Assembly: GCA_016198705.1 (NCBI GenBank)
Contig: JACQIA010000017.1
Span: forward strand, 1-47,108
DNA from: Candidatus Aenigmatarchaeota archaeon
GTDB taxonomy: Archaea; Aenigmatarchaeota; Aenigmatarchaeia; CG10238-14; SCSR01
Length of the DNA: 47,108 bases
Reading direction: 5' to 3'
The notes beneath the pieces are model-generated. The model searched no databases, had not been told where the DNA came from, and saw only the letters and a list, made by a program, of their open reading frames with translations. A program made the translations under genes and the position numbers. Shown here piece by piece: positions 13,087 through 20,067 of this stretch (positions are counted from its first letter, which is position 1; each line of letters starts with the position of its first letter).

Positions 13087-14366
13087 CTGTTATAGATGGT
13101 TGGTTTAACAAATGCGAAACTGCCGGAACAACTGCCATCCTGATGCTCGATCTTCAATTCAGTTGCGCTTGTGAGTTGGATTATTATTCTCCCTGACATG
13201 GAACTGCCCTCATAACAATAGATATTGCCATCAAGAATTACTTGAGTAAACTCGCGATTAACCAATCCTAATGATTGTGGTGTGAACTCCAGCTTCCCTG
13301 CACTTGTAAAAACTCCTCCGACTGATATTACCAATTTTGCCGGATCTTTGTTGTCCTGGACTAATGCCAGATATTTGTCCCAGTCAGTACCCATGTCAGC
13401 GCGTGAGGTGCCGTAAAACCAATTTCCCTTCAAAGTGCCCGAAACATCCTGTGCTGTTGTTCCGCATTTGCCGTCTTTTCTTGAAAGCAGATTGTAGAAT
13501 TTTCCCCTGTTCGCATCATCATAATAATCGTAAGCGCAATGTATGAAAAATGATCTTGCACCGTAGCGGTCTGGGTTTGCGAATTTGAGAGGCTTGCTTA
13601 AATCAATAAGGCCGAAGTCGAAATTTCCCTGCAATCTTCCGACACGCCCTATGTTGTCTCCAGCTTTTATTGGAGTGAATGTTTGTATATTGCACCTTTT
13701 TGATTTGTCCTCGCCTTGGAACATGCAATTTGTATCTGACACTATTTTTTCCAGCTCTGGAGAGATTTCCTTCACATGATTGTAATATCCTATCACATCT
13801 TTGCACAATGCAAAATACAATGTGTAATCCACAGGATCTTGCGTAATGCCGTGGTCAAATGATATGAGCAGTAGTTGAACGTCCGCGGGTGCATACAGTG
13901 AAATAGTGTCAGTTGTAGTGCCGCCTGGTGTTATATGGAGATATGTGTGTTCGGTGGGGAATGTGTGGCCAGGAGGGGCGAGGTTGCCTAAAGGTGTTAT
14001 TTCCGTGATTTTTCCTAAATCCACTGGGTCGACTGAAAATACTTTGCCCGTACATTCAGAAAGTTGCAACTTTTCTTTGTCTGACGGAAGTTCTGGATTT
14101 TGTCTGAAAGAACTGACAGGCTGCACTTGCCCGCCATGACCGAATTCCTCTGGTTGTTCTGTTGGATTCTGCTCTTGAGACGGTGCCTGTTTATCTTCGC
14201 CAGATTTAGGAACTTCTTTTGGCGTAATCACTGTAGTGGTTGTCTCAGTTTTTTGTTCGCTCTCAGGTTGGATGCCAGATTTAAATTGTGGCGATAAAGA
14301 CAAGGCTACAACTGCCAGTGCAACTATAACAATAGCAATTAGAGATGTTGATATGCCCTTCTCCAT
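13083..14366 (-). CDS. Secreted surface protein with pilin-like signal, paralogue B (degenerate M23-like)
   Basis: 427 residues. 'MEKGISTSLIAIVIVALAVV' is a class III-type signal. A long Glu/Pro/Gln/Thr linker runs to about residue 95. The body parallels paralogue A: 'LAPPGHTFPTEHTYLHIT', 'ISLYAPADVQLLLI', 'YTLYFALCKDVIGYYNHVKE', 'FTPIKAGDNIGRV', 'NFDFGLIDL', then 'CAYDYYDDAN', 'DVSGTLKGNWFYGTS' and a C-terminal 'TIYNR'. The order of strands and the 'Y-x-H ... G-x-IG' spacing resembles M23/hybrid-motif folds, but the zinc ligands are not conserved. Eight or so cysteines in the mature part suggest disulfides. Probably an outer-surface binding protein of the same system as paralogue A. Confidence 0.6.
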   Translation of the reverse strand: MEKGISTSLIAIVIVALAVVALSLSPQFKSGIQPESEQKTETTTTVITPKEVPKSGEDKQAPSQEQNPTEQPEEFGHGGQVQPVSSFRQNPELPSDKEKLQLSECTGKVFSVDPVDLGKITEITPLGNLAPPGHTFPTEHTYLHITPGGTTTDTISLYAPADVQLLLISFDHGITQDPVDYTLYFALCKDVIGYYNHVKEISPELEKIVSDTNCMFQGEDKSKRCNIQTFTPIKAGDNIGRVGRLQGNFDFGLIDLSKPLKFANPDRYGARSFFIHCAYDYYDDANRGKFYNLLSRKDGKCGTTAQDVSGTLKGNWFYGTSRADMGTDWDKYLALVQDNKDPAKLVISVGGVFTSAGKLEFTPQSLGLVNREFTQVILDGNIYCYEGSSMSGRIIIQLTSATELKIEHQDGSCSGSFAFVKPTIYNR

Positions 14367-14400
14367 TAAATTAGTTTAAACTTCTGACAAAATAACTAAG

Positions 14401-14420
14401 GAACTTATAAACTCTCAGCC
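14401..14420. repeat. Dispersed repeat copy 7
   Basis: GAACTTATAAACTCTCAGCC sits between the stop of the 14427 gene and the start of paralogue B. It could act as a promoter element for neither on the plus strand; on the minus strand GTTTATAAG is about 35-40 bp before the paralogue B ATG. Confidence 0.4.
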
Positions 14421-14426
14421 TTCAGT

Positions 14427-14705
14427 TCATCTTTTGGTAAGCAAATCCTCTTTCATCTTTGCGATAAGGGACTTGTCCAAGCTGGAATTTTCCGCAATGC
14501 CTATTATGTATATCAGCATCTCCCTGGTAGGATTGAAGAACTTGTGCCTATTTTCCAAATATCTTATAGTTCGTTCGGTTTTATTTAAAAAAGGCTTTCC
14601 AGACACCCTGTCTATCTGCTTAGCAGGCTGTTTTGATTTTGATGGAGCTTTGGATTTTAGCATATCTATCAGCATATCCACTTCTTCAGGTGTGTAGTTT
14701 GACAT
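14427..14705 (-). CDS. Small hypothetical helical protein
   Basis: 92 residues from ATG at 14705 (MSNYTPEEVDMLIDMLKSKA). The longer ORF to 14741 would overlap the upstream zinc-finger gene. A basic Ser/Lys/Gln linker follows the first helix, then 'NKTERTIRYLENRHKFFNPT' and 'REMLIYIIGIAENSSLDKSL'. All-helical, no known motif. It lies 19 bp downstream of the 31-residue zinc-finger gene on the same strand, probably in one transcript. Confidence 0.5.
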   Translation of the reverse strand: MSNYTPEEVDMLIDMLKSKAPSKSKQPAKQIDRVSGKPFLNKTERTIRYLENRHKFFNPTREMLIYIIGIAENSSLDKSLIAKMKEDLLTKR

Positions 14706-14724
14706 GATATCACATAATAAATAT

Positions 14725-14820
14725 CTATTTTGTAGATACAAATGTTTTACAATGTCTCATATGTCTTCTATACATTGCTTTTGATTTTTTAGTATGGCAA
14801 ACTGGGCAGACATGCTTCAT
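14725..14820 (-). CDS. 31-residue zinc-finger microprotein
   Basis: Too short for the ORF track. The product 'MKHVCPVCHTKKSKAMYRRH', 'MRHCKTFVSTK' contains C-x2-C followed 12 residues later by H-x2-H and then C, a small C2H2-like finger with basic flanks. AAGGTGA lies about 7-9 bp before the ATG and supports translation. Likely nucleic-acid binding. Co-directional with the hypothetical gene at 14427. Confidence 0.5.
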   Translation of the reverse strand: MKHVCPVCHTKKSKAMYRRHMRHCKTFVSTK

Positions 14821-14957
14821 TGAATTTCACCTTAAGATCCGAATAAGAAGTAGCAGAGATTGTTTCTTATCAAAACCTTGTAATTAATTTATAACGATAG
14901 CTTAAATTCATGATTCGACCGCTGGAATTTCGCCTGTTTTTAGAGGCTTAAAAAACC

Positions 14958-15218
14958 TCATTTTTCAGCTTCTTTCAGCTTCTTCTTCATTTTTTCCACA
15001 ATACCTATGAAATCATCCATCCTGTCCATCGTCAGTTGAAATCCCTGTCTGGTCGGGCCTTTGTATTTTGACGAATTCAGCCAGACCCTAAAATCTATCC
15101 TGTCCTGGCCTTTGTAATTGGTTTTTTTGATGACAAGAACCGCGCTTTCGTTTAACTTGATTTCTCCAAGCTTGATGTCCTTTGGCTGGGGCTCTTCTTG
15201 ATCGTCCTCTTCGAACAT
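14958..15218 (-). CDS. PC4-like single-stranded nucleic-acid-binding protein
   Basis: 86 residues. An acidic N-terminus is followed by 'LGEIKLNESAVLVIKKTNYK', 'GQDRIDFRVWLNSSKYKGPT' and 'RQGFQLTMDRMDDFIGIVEK', which match the beta-sheet and closing helix of the PC4 (p15) coactivator family, including the 'DIRxW' core, here 'DFRVW', and the 'GPTxxGF' loop. PC4 proteins bind single-stranded DNA in transcription and repair. A repeat/TATA-like element (15245-15262) lies about 30-45 bp upstream and may drive it. Confidence 0.75.
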   Translation of the reverse strand: MFEEDDQEEPQPKDIKLGEIKLNESAVLVIKKTNYKGQDRIDFRVWLNSSKYKGPTRQGFQLTMDRMDDFIGIVEKMKKKLKEAEK

Positions 15219-15244
15219 GTTACCACTTGATTTAATTTTACCCT

Positions 15245-15262
15245 TAGAAACTTATAAAATCC
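15245..15262 (-). promoter_or_regulatory. Probable promoter of the PC4-like gene (dispersed repeat copy 8)
   Basis: TAGAAACTTATAAAATCC; on the minus strand this is GATTTTATAAGTTTC about 27-40 bp before the ATG at 15218, the usual TATA distance for a short-leader transcript. Confidence 0.45.
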
Positions 15263-15284
15263 TATTAAAAATATATTCCCTCTT

Positions 15285-15386
15285 TTATTTAGAGGCCGTA
15301 CGCTTCTTCTTTTTCTCCCTGTAGCAACCAACAAGCCAATGGTCAGAGCCCCCGCAAATCGGGCACCTTATTTTCAGCTTACCCAT
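15285..15386 (-). CDS. 33-residue CCHC zinc-knuckle microprotein
   Basis: Too short for the ORF track. ATG at 15386; the product begins 'MGKLKIRCPICGGSDHWLVG' and ends with the basic run 'CYREKKKKRTASK'. Spacing C-x2-C-x4-H-x4-C is exactly that of the CCHC zinc knuckle known from retroviral and eukaryotic RNA-binding proteins. The lysine tail also suits RNA binding. It lies just downstream of the DEAD-box helicase gene on the same strand, so the two may be functionally linked. Confidence 0.6.
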   Translation of the reverse strand: MGKLKIRCPICGGSDHWLVGCYREKKKKRTASK

Positions 15387-15430
15387 AATTAGAATTGACA
15401 ATTGCTTAATTAATTAAAATTATTAAACTA

Positions 15431-16696
15431 TCATCGTCTGTGGGAATCAAATTTTCTTCCAGACCGCCTGTTAGGCCTGGATCCTCTTCTGAACTCTCGC
15501 CTGCCACCAAAATTATGCCCCCTAGGACGGAAGTCTCTTCTCTCATGCGATTCCCTTCTATAGCCATCAACATGCTCGACTTTTATTCCCATCTTCTCGT
15601 TCAACTGCTCGATAAAGACCTCAGTGTGCTTGAGTATGTTTTGGAAGTCGTCGTATTGGTGTTGTGAGACAAGCGTCAAAGCCTTGCCTGCTTCGCCTGC
15701 ACGCGCAGTCCTTCCAATCCTGTGGAAATACATCAACGGGTTCATTGGCACATCAAAATTAATGACCTGTTCAACTCTCGGAACATCTATGCCTCTAGCA
15801 ACAACGTCTGTGGCAACGAGTATATTAATTCTCCCTTCTTTGAACTTCCGAATTGCGTCCTCCCTCTGGTTCTGCGAAAGATCGCCGTGTATAGCGACAG
15901 CACGAGATCCTCTGGCATACAAATCATTCGCAAGCCTTCTTGTCCTGTATTTTGTGGAGCAGAAAATCAAAACCTTTCCTTTGATAGTTGATAAAATTTC
16001 TGACAAATGCTTAAGCTTCTCCCTTTCTTCAACCACCAAATAAGTCTGGGTTATCAAATCCGCGCTCAACTCATCCGAGTCCAGCAAGATTTTCACAGGG
16101 TGTTTCATATATCTTTCAGTAAGTCTCATAATATCGTCCGGCATCGTTGCCGAGAACAGGAGCGTCTGCCTCTCTTTCGGGATGGTTTTTATGATGAATT
16201 GTATGTCCTCGATGAATCCCATGTCGAACATCCTGTCCGCTTCATCCAAGACAAGATATTTGACGTTTCTTAGACTTATTGCATTTCTGTTCATCATATC
16301 AATCAACCTTCCAGGTGTTGCGATGACTATCTGTTGCCCCCATTTCAACATATCGAACTGCATCTTCAGACTTACACCGCCATAGATTGCAATTGACCTG
16401 ATACCCGCATATTTAGAGACTTTTTTAATTTCATCTGCCACCTGCAGTGCCAACTCGCGAGTGGGGACAAGAATTAATGCAGTAGTTTCTTTGCTGGAAG
16501 GATTAATTTTTTGTACAAGCGGTATGGAAAATGCGAACGTCTTGCCGGTTCCTGTGTGGGCCTGCCCGATTACGTCATCCCCTTTGAGTATGTGCGGCAT
16601 TGCAGCTTCCTGTATTGGAAAGGCTTCGACTAGCCCTATGCCATTGAGGGCATCAACAATTTCCTTCCTCAATTCCATTTCCGAAAATTTTACCAT
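15431..16696 (-). CDS. DEAD-box RNA helicase
   Basis: 421 residues with all DEAD-box motifs: Q motif 'EAFPIQEAAMPHIL', motif I 'AHTGTGKT' (46-53), Ia 'PTRELALQV', Ib 'TPGRLIDM', II 'DEAD' (about 150), III 'SAT', then 'IFCSTK', 'TDVVARGIDVP' and VI 'HRIGRTARAG'. The last 45 residues are Arg/Gly/His-rich ('RRDFRPRGHNFGGRREFRRG'), typical of RNA-binding tails of cold-shock/ribosome-assembly helicases (DeaD/RhlE type). It unwinds short RNA duplexes using ATP. Monocistronic or joined to the downstream CCHC microprotein. Confidence 0.95.
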   Translation of the reverse strand: MVKFSEMELRKEIVDALNGIGLVEAFPIQEAAMPHILKGDDVIGQAHTGTGKTFAFSIPLVQKINPSSKETTALILVPTRELALQVADEIKKVSKYAGIRSIAIYGGVSLKMQFDMLKWGQQIVIATPGRLIDMMNRNAISLRNVKYLVLDEADRMFDMGFIEDIQFIIKTIPKERQTLLFSATMPDDIMRLTERYMKHPVKILLDSDELSADLITQTYLVVEEREKLKHLSEILSTIKGKVLIFCSTKYRTRRLANDLYARGSRAVAIHGDLSQNQREDAIRKFKEGRINILVATDVVARGIDVPRVEQVINFDVPMNPLMYFHRIGRTARAGEAGKALTLVSQHQYDDFQNILKHTEVFIEQLNEKMGIKVEHVDGYRRESHERRDFRPRGHNFGGRREFRRGSRPNRRSGRKFDSHRR

Positions 16697-16762
16697 AACT
16701 TCGCCTTTCTTTAGAAGGTGAATTTAACTTTATCTGCTTAAATTCCTTGCTTTTCACACGTA

Positions 16763-16864
16763 TCAGTTCGCGCTCTTCATGCACTCCTCAGAGCAATAAA
16801 ATTTGCTTTTGACTTTCAGCTTTGAAAATGGTGTATCCTTCCCGCACCAGTTGCACTTCTTCAT
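16763..16864 (-). CDS. 33-residue TRASH/MYM-type zinc microprotein
   Basis: Too short for the ORF track. Product starts 'MKKCNWCGKDTPFSKLKVKS' and continues 'KFYCSEECMKSAN'. C-x2-C, then 'FYCSEEC', is the TRASH-like treble-clef pattern also seen in eL24 and metal-sensing domains. It lies 66 bp upstream of the DEAD-box gene on the same strand and is divergent from the coiled-coil gene. Confidence 0.55.
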   Translation of the reverse strand: MKKCNWCGKDTPFSKLKVKSKFYCSEECMKSAN

Positions 16865-16920
16865 AATATAAATCCTCCAAAATAAACTAATATCTGCTTG
16901 GAAATAAACAAGATGATTTT

Positions 16921-18219
16921 ATGAAATGGTTTTCAATGCTATTCGGGACTGAAAACAAAGCTCAGTCAAAACCAAATGTATCGATGGGTCTTGACGAATT
17001 ATCGGCAGTCATTGACGGAAAAATAAATCATAATGTCCAAAATTTTGCTCCTGAATTGGGAAGGTTTTATTCGCAAATCCACTCTGCAACGGATAAGATG
17101 CAGGATAAAATAAATCTGCTTGGCAAAGCTGTACCCAAGGAACAAGTGGATTTCGGGTTGTTGAAAGTGGCTGCGTCCCATCGTGATGAAGCTGTAAGAA
17201 AATTAAATGCGATGCTCAAAGAGTTCAAAAGAGAGGTGCCAATTGACCTGGATGCTTTTGTTGAGTTCCATAATTCCTGCGTGTCTGCCTTGAATAATGC
17301 GAACGTGAAACTGACAAGGAGCTTCAACGTTTTTGAGCAAGTTTTCAGGCAGGAAAGCGCCTCGCTCATGTCTGACTATAAAAACATGTATAAATTGCTG
17401 GAGGATATTGGAATGGATTTGAAAGAAAAGAAGATGGTTTTAGACCCGTTCAATGAAATGCGAAATTCTGTTGAGTCTGTTAAAAACTTTTTAGGTGAAA
17501 TAGGCAGTACCAACCTCAGGATAAAAAATCTTAACTCGGAATTGGCTTCTTTGAATAATAAAGCAGGCTCTTTAAAAATGGAAATTGAAAATCTTGTTTC
17601 AAGCGAAGGATGGAAATCATTCAAAGATACATTAAAGGATAGGGAATTTTTAGTCGGAGACATGAAAAATGCTAAAGGGGAAATAGTGGAAACCATCTCC
17701 TCAGTTGAGAGGGCACTCAAGAAATATAAAAACCTTCCGGATGTATATGGGAAAGCTGTCATAGAACTTTATTTGCAAGATCCTGTTACAGCTGCCATTT
17801 CAGACAAAAATCAGACTGAAATAAAAAAGATAATGGATTTCGTAGCCACATCTATAGCCGAGGGGAAGCTTGCGATTGATGAAAAAAAGAGGGGCAGGTT
17901 ACTTGAGCGTATTCAAGAAATAAAAGACGGTTCATTAGAGTTTTCCATAAAACGATATGAAACCCTGCAGAAGAGAAAGCATGAACTGGATGGCAAGCTT
18001 GAAGAGACGGATATGGAAAAGGTTAAGGGTTCGTTGGAGATTGACTTGGTTAGAATAAATGGTGCCATAAGCGAAATTGGATCCCAAATCGGGAAACTGA
18101 CAAATGCAAATGAGCATGCATATCATGAAATTGATGGCGTTAAGGTTTCGCTGGAAAACTCTGCTCAGACTGCATTAAACCAGAAAATTATGCTAGTCAT
18201 TCCTGATATAGATAAATAG
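16921..18219 (+). CDS. Large coiled-coil protein of unknown function
   Basis: 432 residues, ATG start, no signal or membrane segment. Nearly all predicted helix, with heptad-rich stretches such as 'LRIKNLNSELASLNNKAGSL' and 'RYETLQKRKHELDGKLEETD' and regular breaks ('LPDVYGKAVIELYLQDPVTA'). The short hydrophobic N-terminus 'MKWFSMLFGTENKAQ' may act as an amphipathic membrane anchor, which recalls ESCRT-III/PspA-like helical proteins but I see no specific family motif. A small winged-helix-like gene follows 32 bp later on the same strand. Confidence 0.6.
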   Translation: MKWFSMLFGTENKAQSKPNVSMGLDELSAVIDGKINHNVQNFAPELGRFYSQIHSATDKMQDKINLLGKAVPKEQVDFGLLKVAASHRDEAVRKLNAMLKEFKREVPIDLDAFVEFHNSCVSALNNANVKLTRSFNVFEQVFRQESASLMSDYKNMYKLLEDIGMDLKEKKMVLDPFNEMRNSVESVKNFLGEIGSTNLRIKNLNSELASLNNKAGSLKMEIENLVSSEGWKSFKDTLKDREFLVGDMKNAKGEIVETISSVERALKKYKNLPDVYGKAVIELYLQDPVTAAISDKNQTEIKKIMDFVATSIAEGKLAIDEKKRGRLLERIQEIKDGSLEFSIKRYETLQKRKHELDGKLEETDMEKVKGSLEIDLVRINGAISEIGSQIGKLTNANEHAYHEIDGVKVSLENSAQTALNQKIMLVIPDIDK

Positions 18220-18251
18220 GTATAAGTCATTCAAAAACCAATATAATTTAT

Positions 18252-18497
18252 ATGCGAGGAAGAACTGCCGATTACCTTTACGTGGAACCTGAAATCCTGA
18301 AGATACTGAGAGAGTCAGATGTTCCTATGACTGCATTAGGGATCAATTTCAGGGTAAACAACAAGTTTGACAAGATAATCGAGCTCAACACAGTCAAACG
18401 TCAGCTGAGTACTCTTGTAAAGAATAGGAAAGTCTTGGAAAAGGTTAAAGATGATACTACCTTTTACAAGATTAATTCCAGAAACAAGTCAAATTAA
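18252..18497 (+). CDS. Small winged-helix-like protein
   Basis: 81 residues. 'EPEILKILRESDVPMTALGI' reads as helix 1-2, 'ELNTVKRQLSTLVKNRKVLE' as the recognition helix, and 'KVKDDTTFYKINSR' as the wing. TATA-like TATAATTTATATG abuts the ATG, and the gene follows the coiled-coil gene by 32 bp, so it may be in the same transcript. Probably DNA- or RNA-binding; family not identified. Confidence 0.55.
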   Translation: MRGRTADYLYVEPEILKILRESDVPMTALGINFRVNNKFDKIIELNTVKRQLSTLVKNRKVLEKVKDDTTFYKINSRNKSN

Positions 18498-18511
18498 GCT
18501 AATTTTTTAAT

Positions 18512-18658
18512 CTAATATTTTCTATGTTTTGGATAGCAGTCTCTGCAATATACCGGTCTTCCCTCAATTGGTTTGAACGGAACTGTAGTCTCATTGCCGC
18601 AGTCAGCACAAGTCGCCTTATGCATTTCTCTAGATCCAAAACCTCTTCCGAATGCCAT
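18512..18658 (-). CDS. 48-residue zinc-ribbon protein (CxxC type)
   Basis: Too short for the ORF track. The sequence 'CADCGNETTVPFKPIEGRPV' then 'YCRDCYPKHRKY' is the widespread archaeal and bacterial zinc-ribbon pattern with two C-x2-C knuckles 21 residues apart; the N-terminus 'MAFGRGFGSREMH' is Gly/Arg-rich. Homologues are annotated only as zinc-ribbon domain proteins and are thought to bind nucleic acids. Convergent with the gene at 18252. Confidence 0.75.
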   Translation of the reverse strand: MAFGRGFGSREMHKATCADCGNETTVPFKPIEGRPVYCRDCYPKHRKY

Positions 18659-18782
18659 TTATTTTTCACCATTTTTATTTGAATAGAGGCCTTACAGTAG
18701 TAAGGCTCACGTAACTATTCAGTTTGTAATATAAGGTTATAAATCTATCTAATCTCTTGATAAAGGGTTGTTTAAGACTATT

Positions 18783-19658
18783 TTACTGCAAATAGTATTG
18801 GTCCTTGTCAATCTTGTTTTTAGGAATCCCAAACTCAAGCAGATGATCTTCTATACCATCACCCAGTTTAGCAAACTTACTGTTATCATCCCTACCAATG
18901 CCATTAATGAAACTAGAACTCCCGCATATTGTGTTAAAGAAACTCCTCCAATTACCGCCAGCATGCTTAGCTAAAGTATTCTCGCCGTCAGTCCATAATC
19001 TTCCTGAATAATGTGTTACCCTTGGGTGATTTGAATTAGGAAGCCTGCCACCACGCGTAACAGTAAAAACTGAAATGAAATTTTCTGACTGGTTTATAAA
19101 TTCCTTTATCCGCTCATGATAAATTATATCTTCTATTGTTTTGTTGCTGTCAAAGACAATGACCTTAAGATCCAGTTCTTTGTCGATTGCGTATTTCATC
19201 AGACTTACTGTAGATGGTATTCCGCTCCCTGCAGACCAGCATGCAACAAATTTTTCGCCATTTTGAAATATGTTTGCCATGAATCTCCCTTGCGGACCTT
19301 GCAGGGTGCAAAAATCGCCTACGTCATATTGCTCAAGGAAATATGGTGCAAAAACTCCTTTCTCGCTTTTTACAAGAAGTTCTATATAGCCCTCTTCTGT
19401 AGGAGATGATACTGCAGAGAATGCTTTCCTCTCTGTAACATTCACTATTTCGCCGCTTCCCACCATCATCTCCTTGCTTCTGTCATAAGCCATAACTTTT
19501 GGCCGCATTATCTCAGCTTCCACGGTAAAGAACTGGCCAGGCATATAGTCAAACAGCCCATCATCTGACTCTGCAGGAACTAAAATGATTGATTTGGAAT
19601 CCTCTGTTTCTTGAGTTATTTTCTCTATCTGCATCTTGTATTTCGCTGGCATAACCAA
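18783..19658 (-). CDS. Ferredoxin-NAD(P) reductase-like flavoprotein
   Basis: 291 residues. The N-terminal FAD barrel has 'FDYMPGQFFTVEA' and 'RKAFSAVSSP' (the RxYS-type flavin site), then 'GDFCTLQGPQGRF'. The NAD(P) domain opens with 'FVACWSAGSGIPSTVSLMKY', aligning with the usual 'AGGTGIAP' but with S and A changes. The C-terminus has 'CGSSSFINGIGR', the typical CGP/S signature before the last helix. Relatives include PyrK, hydrogenase gamma subunits and Fpr. No partner subunit gene is nearby. A 46-residue insertion before the last motif ('PNSNHPRVTHYSGRLW') is normal for Fpr-like proteins. Confidence 0.8.
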   Translation of the reverse strand: MVMPAKYKMQIEKITQETEDSKSIILVPAESDDGLFDYMPGQFFTVEAEIMRPKVMAYDRSKEMMVGSGEIVNVTERKAFSAVSSPTEEGYIELLVKSEKGVFAPYFLEQYDVGDFCTLQGPQGRFMANIFQNGEKFVACWSAGSGIPSTVSLMKYAIDKELDLKVIVFDSNKTIEDIIYHERIKEFINQSENFISVFTVTRGGRLPNSNHPRVTHYSGRLWTDGENTLAKHAGGNWRSFFNTICGSSSFINGIGRDDNSKFAKLGDGIEDHLLEFGIPKNKIDKDQYYLQ

Positions 19659-19746
19659 CCATATTGAGTTTAAATGAAAAGATTATATTTGTGGAATTTA
19701 AATCAATTCTCGTTCATTTTTAAATAGTAACTTGCAATATTTTCTA

Positions 19747-20067
19747 ATGAAATTTTGCAAAACTTGTGGCAATATACTTGTTGTAAAAGACACCTTGGAC
19801 GGGAAGAAGTTGTTCTGCAGGAAATGCAATGAAGCGAGCAACTTAGACGGGATAATGACGATAAATTTCCCGCAAAGCCAACAGAAAGAAGTGGCGATTT
19901 TTGACGAAACATCACTGGAATTTCCTACTACCAAGGTGCTTTGCCCAAAATGTGACAAAGAGGTTGAAGCCTATTGGGCGCTGCAACAAACGCGGGCGGC
20001 TGACGAACCACCTACAAGATTCTACAGATGCAAAGAGTGCAACAATGTATGGAGAGAATACAGCTAG
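19747..20067 (+). CDS. tfs: Transcription factor S (TFIIS-like/Rpb9-like)
   Basis: 106 residues from ATG at 19747. The N-terminal zinc ribbon has 'FCKTCGNILV' and 'LFCRKCNEA'; the C-terminal TFIIS ribbon has 'VLCPKCDKEVEAYWALQQTR', 'AADEPPTRFYRCKECNNVWR'. The acidic 'DE' needed to stimulate RNA cleavage by RNA polymerase is present. TTTTTAAATAG lies about 25 bp before the ATG, giving a leaderless start. It is divergent from the flavoprotein gene and overlaps the CBS gene end by 4 bp. Confidence 0.93.
   Translation: MKFCKTCGNILVVKDTLDGKKLFCRKCNEASNLDGIMTINFPQSQQKEVAIFDETSLEFPTTKVLCPKCDKEVEAYWALQQTRAADEPPTRFYRCKECNNVWREYS

Noticed and set aside
15624-16043. Plus-strand ORFs within the DEAD-box gene region
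   Set aside because: Antisense to helicase motifs IV-VI; no homology signal.
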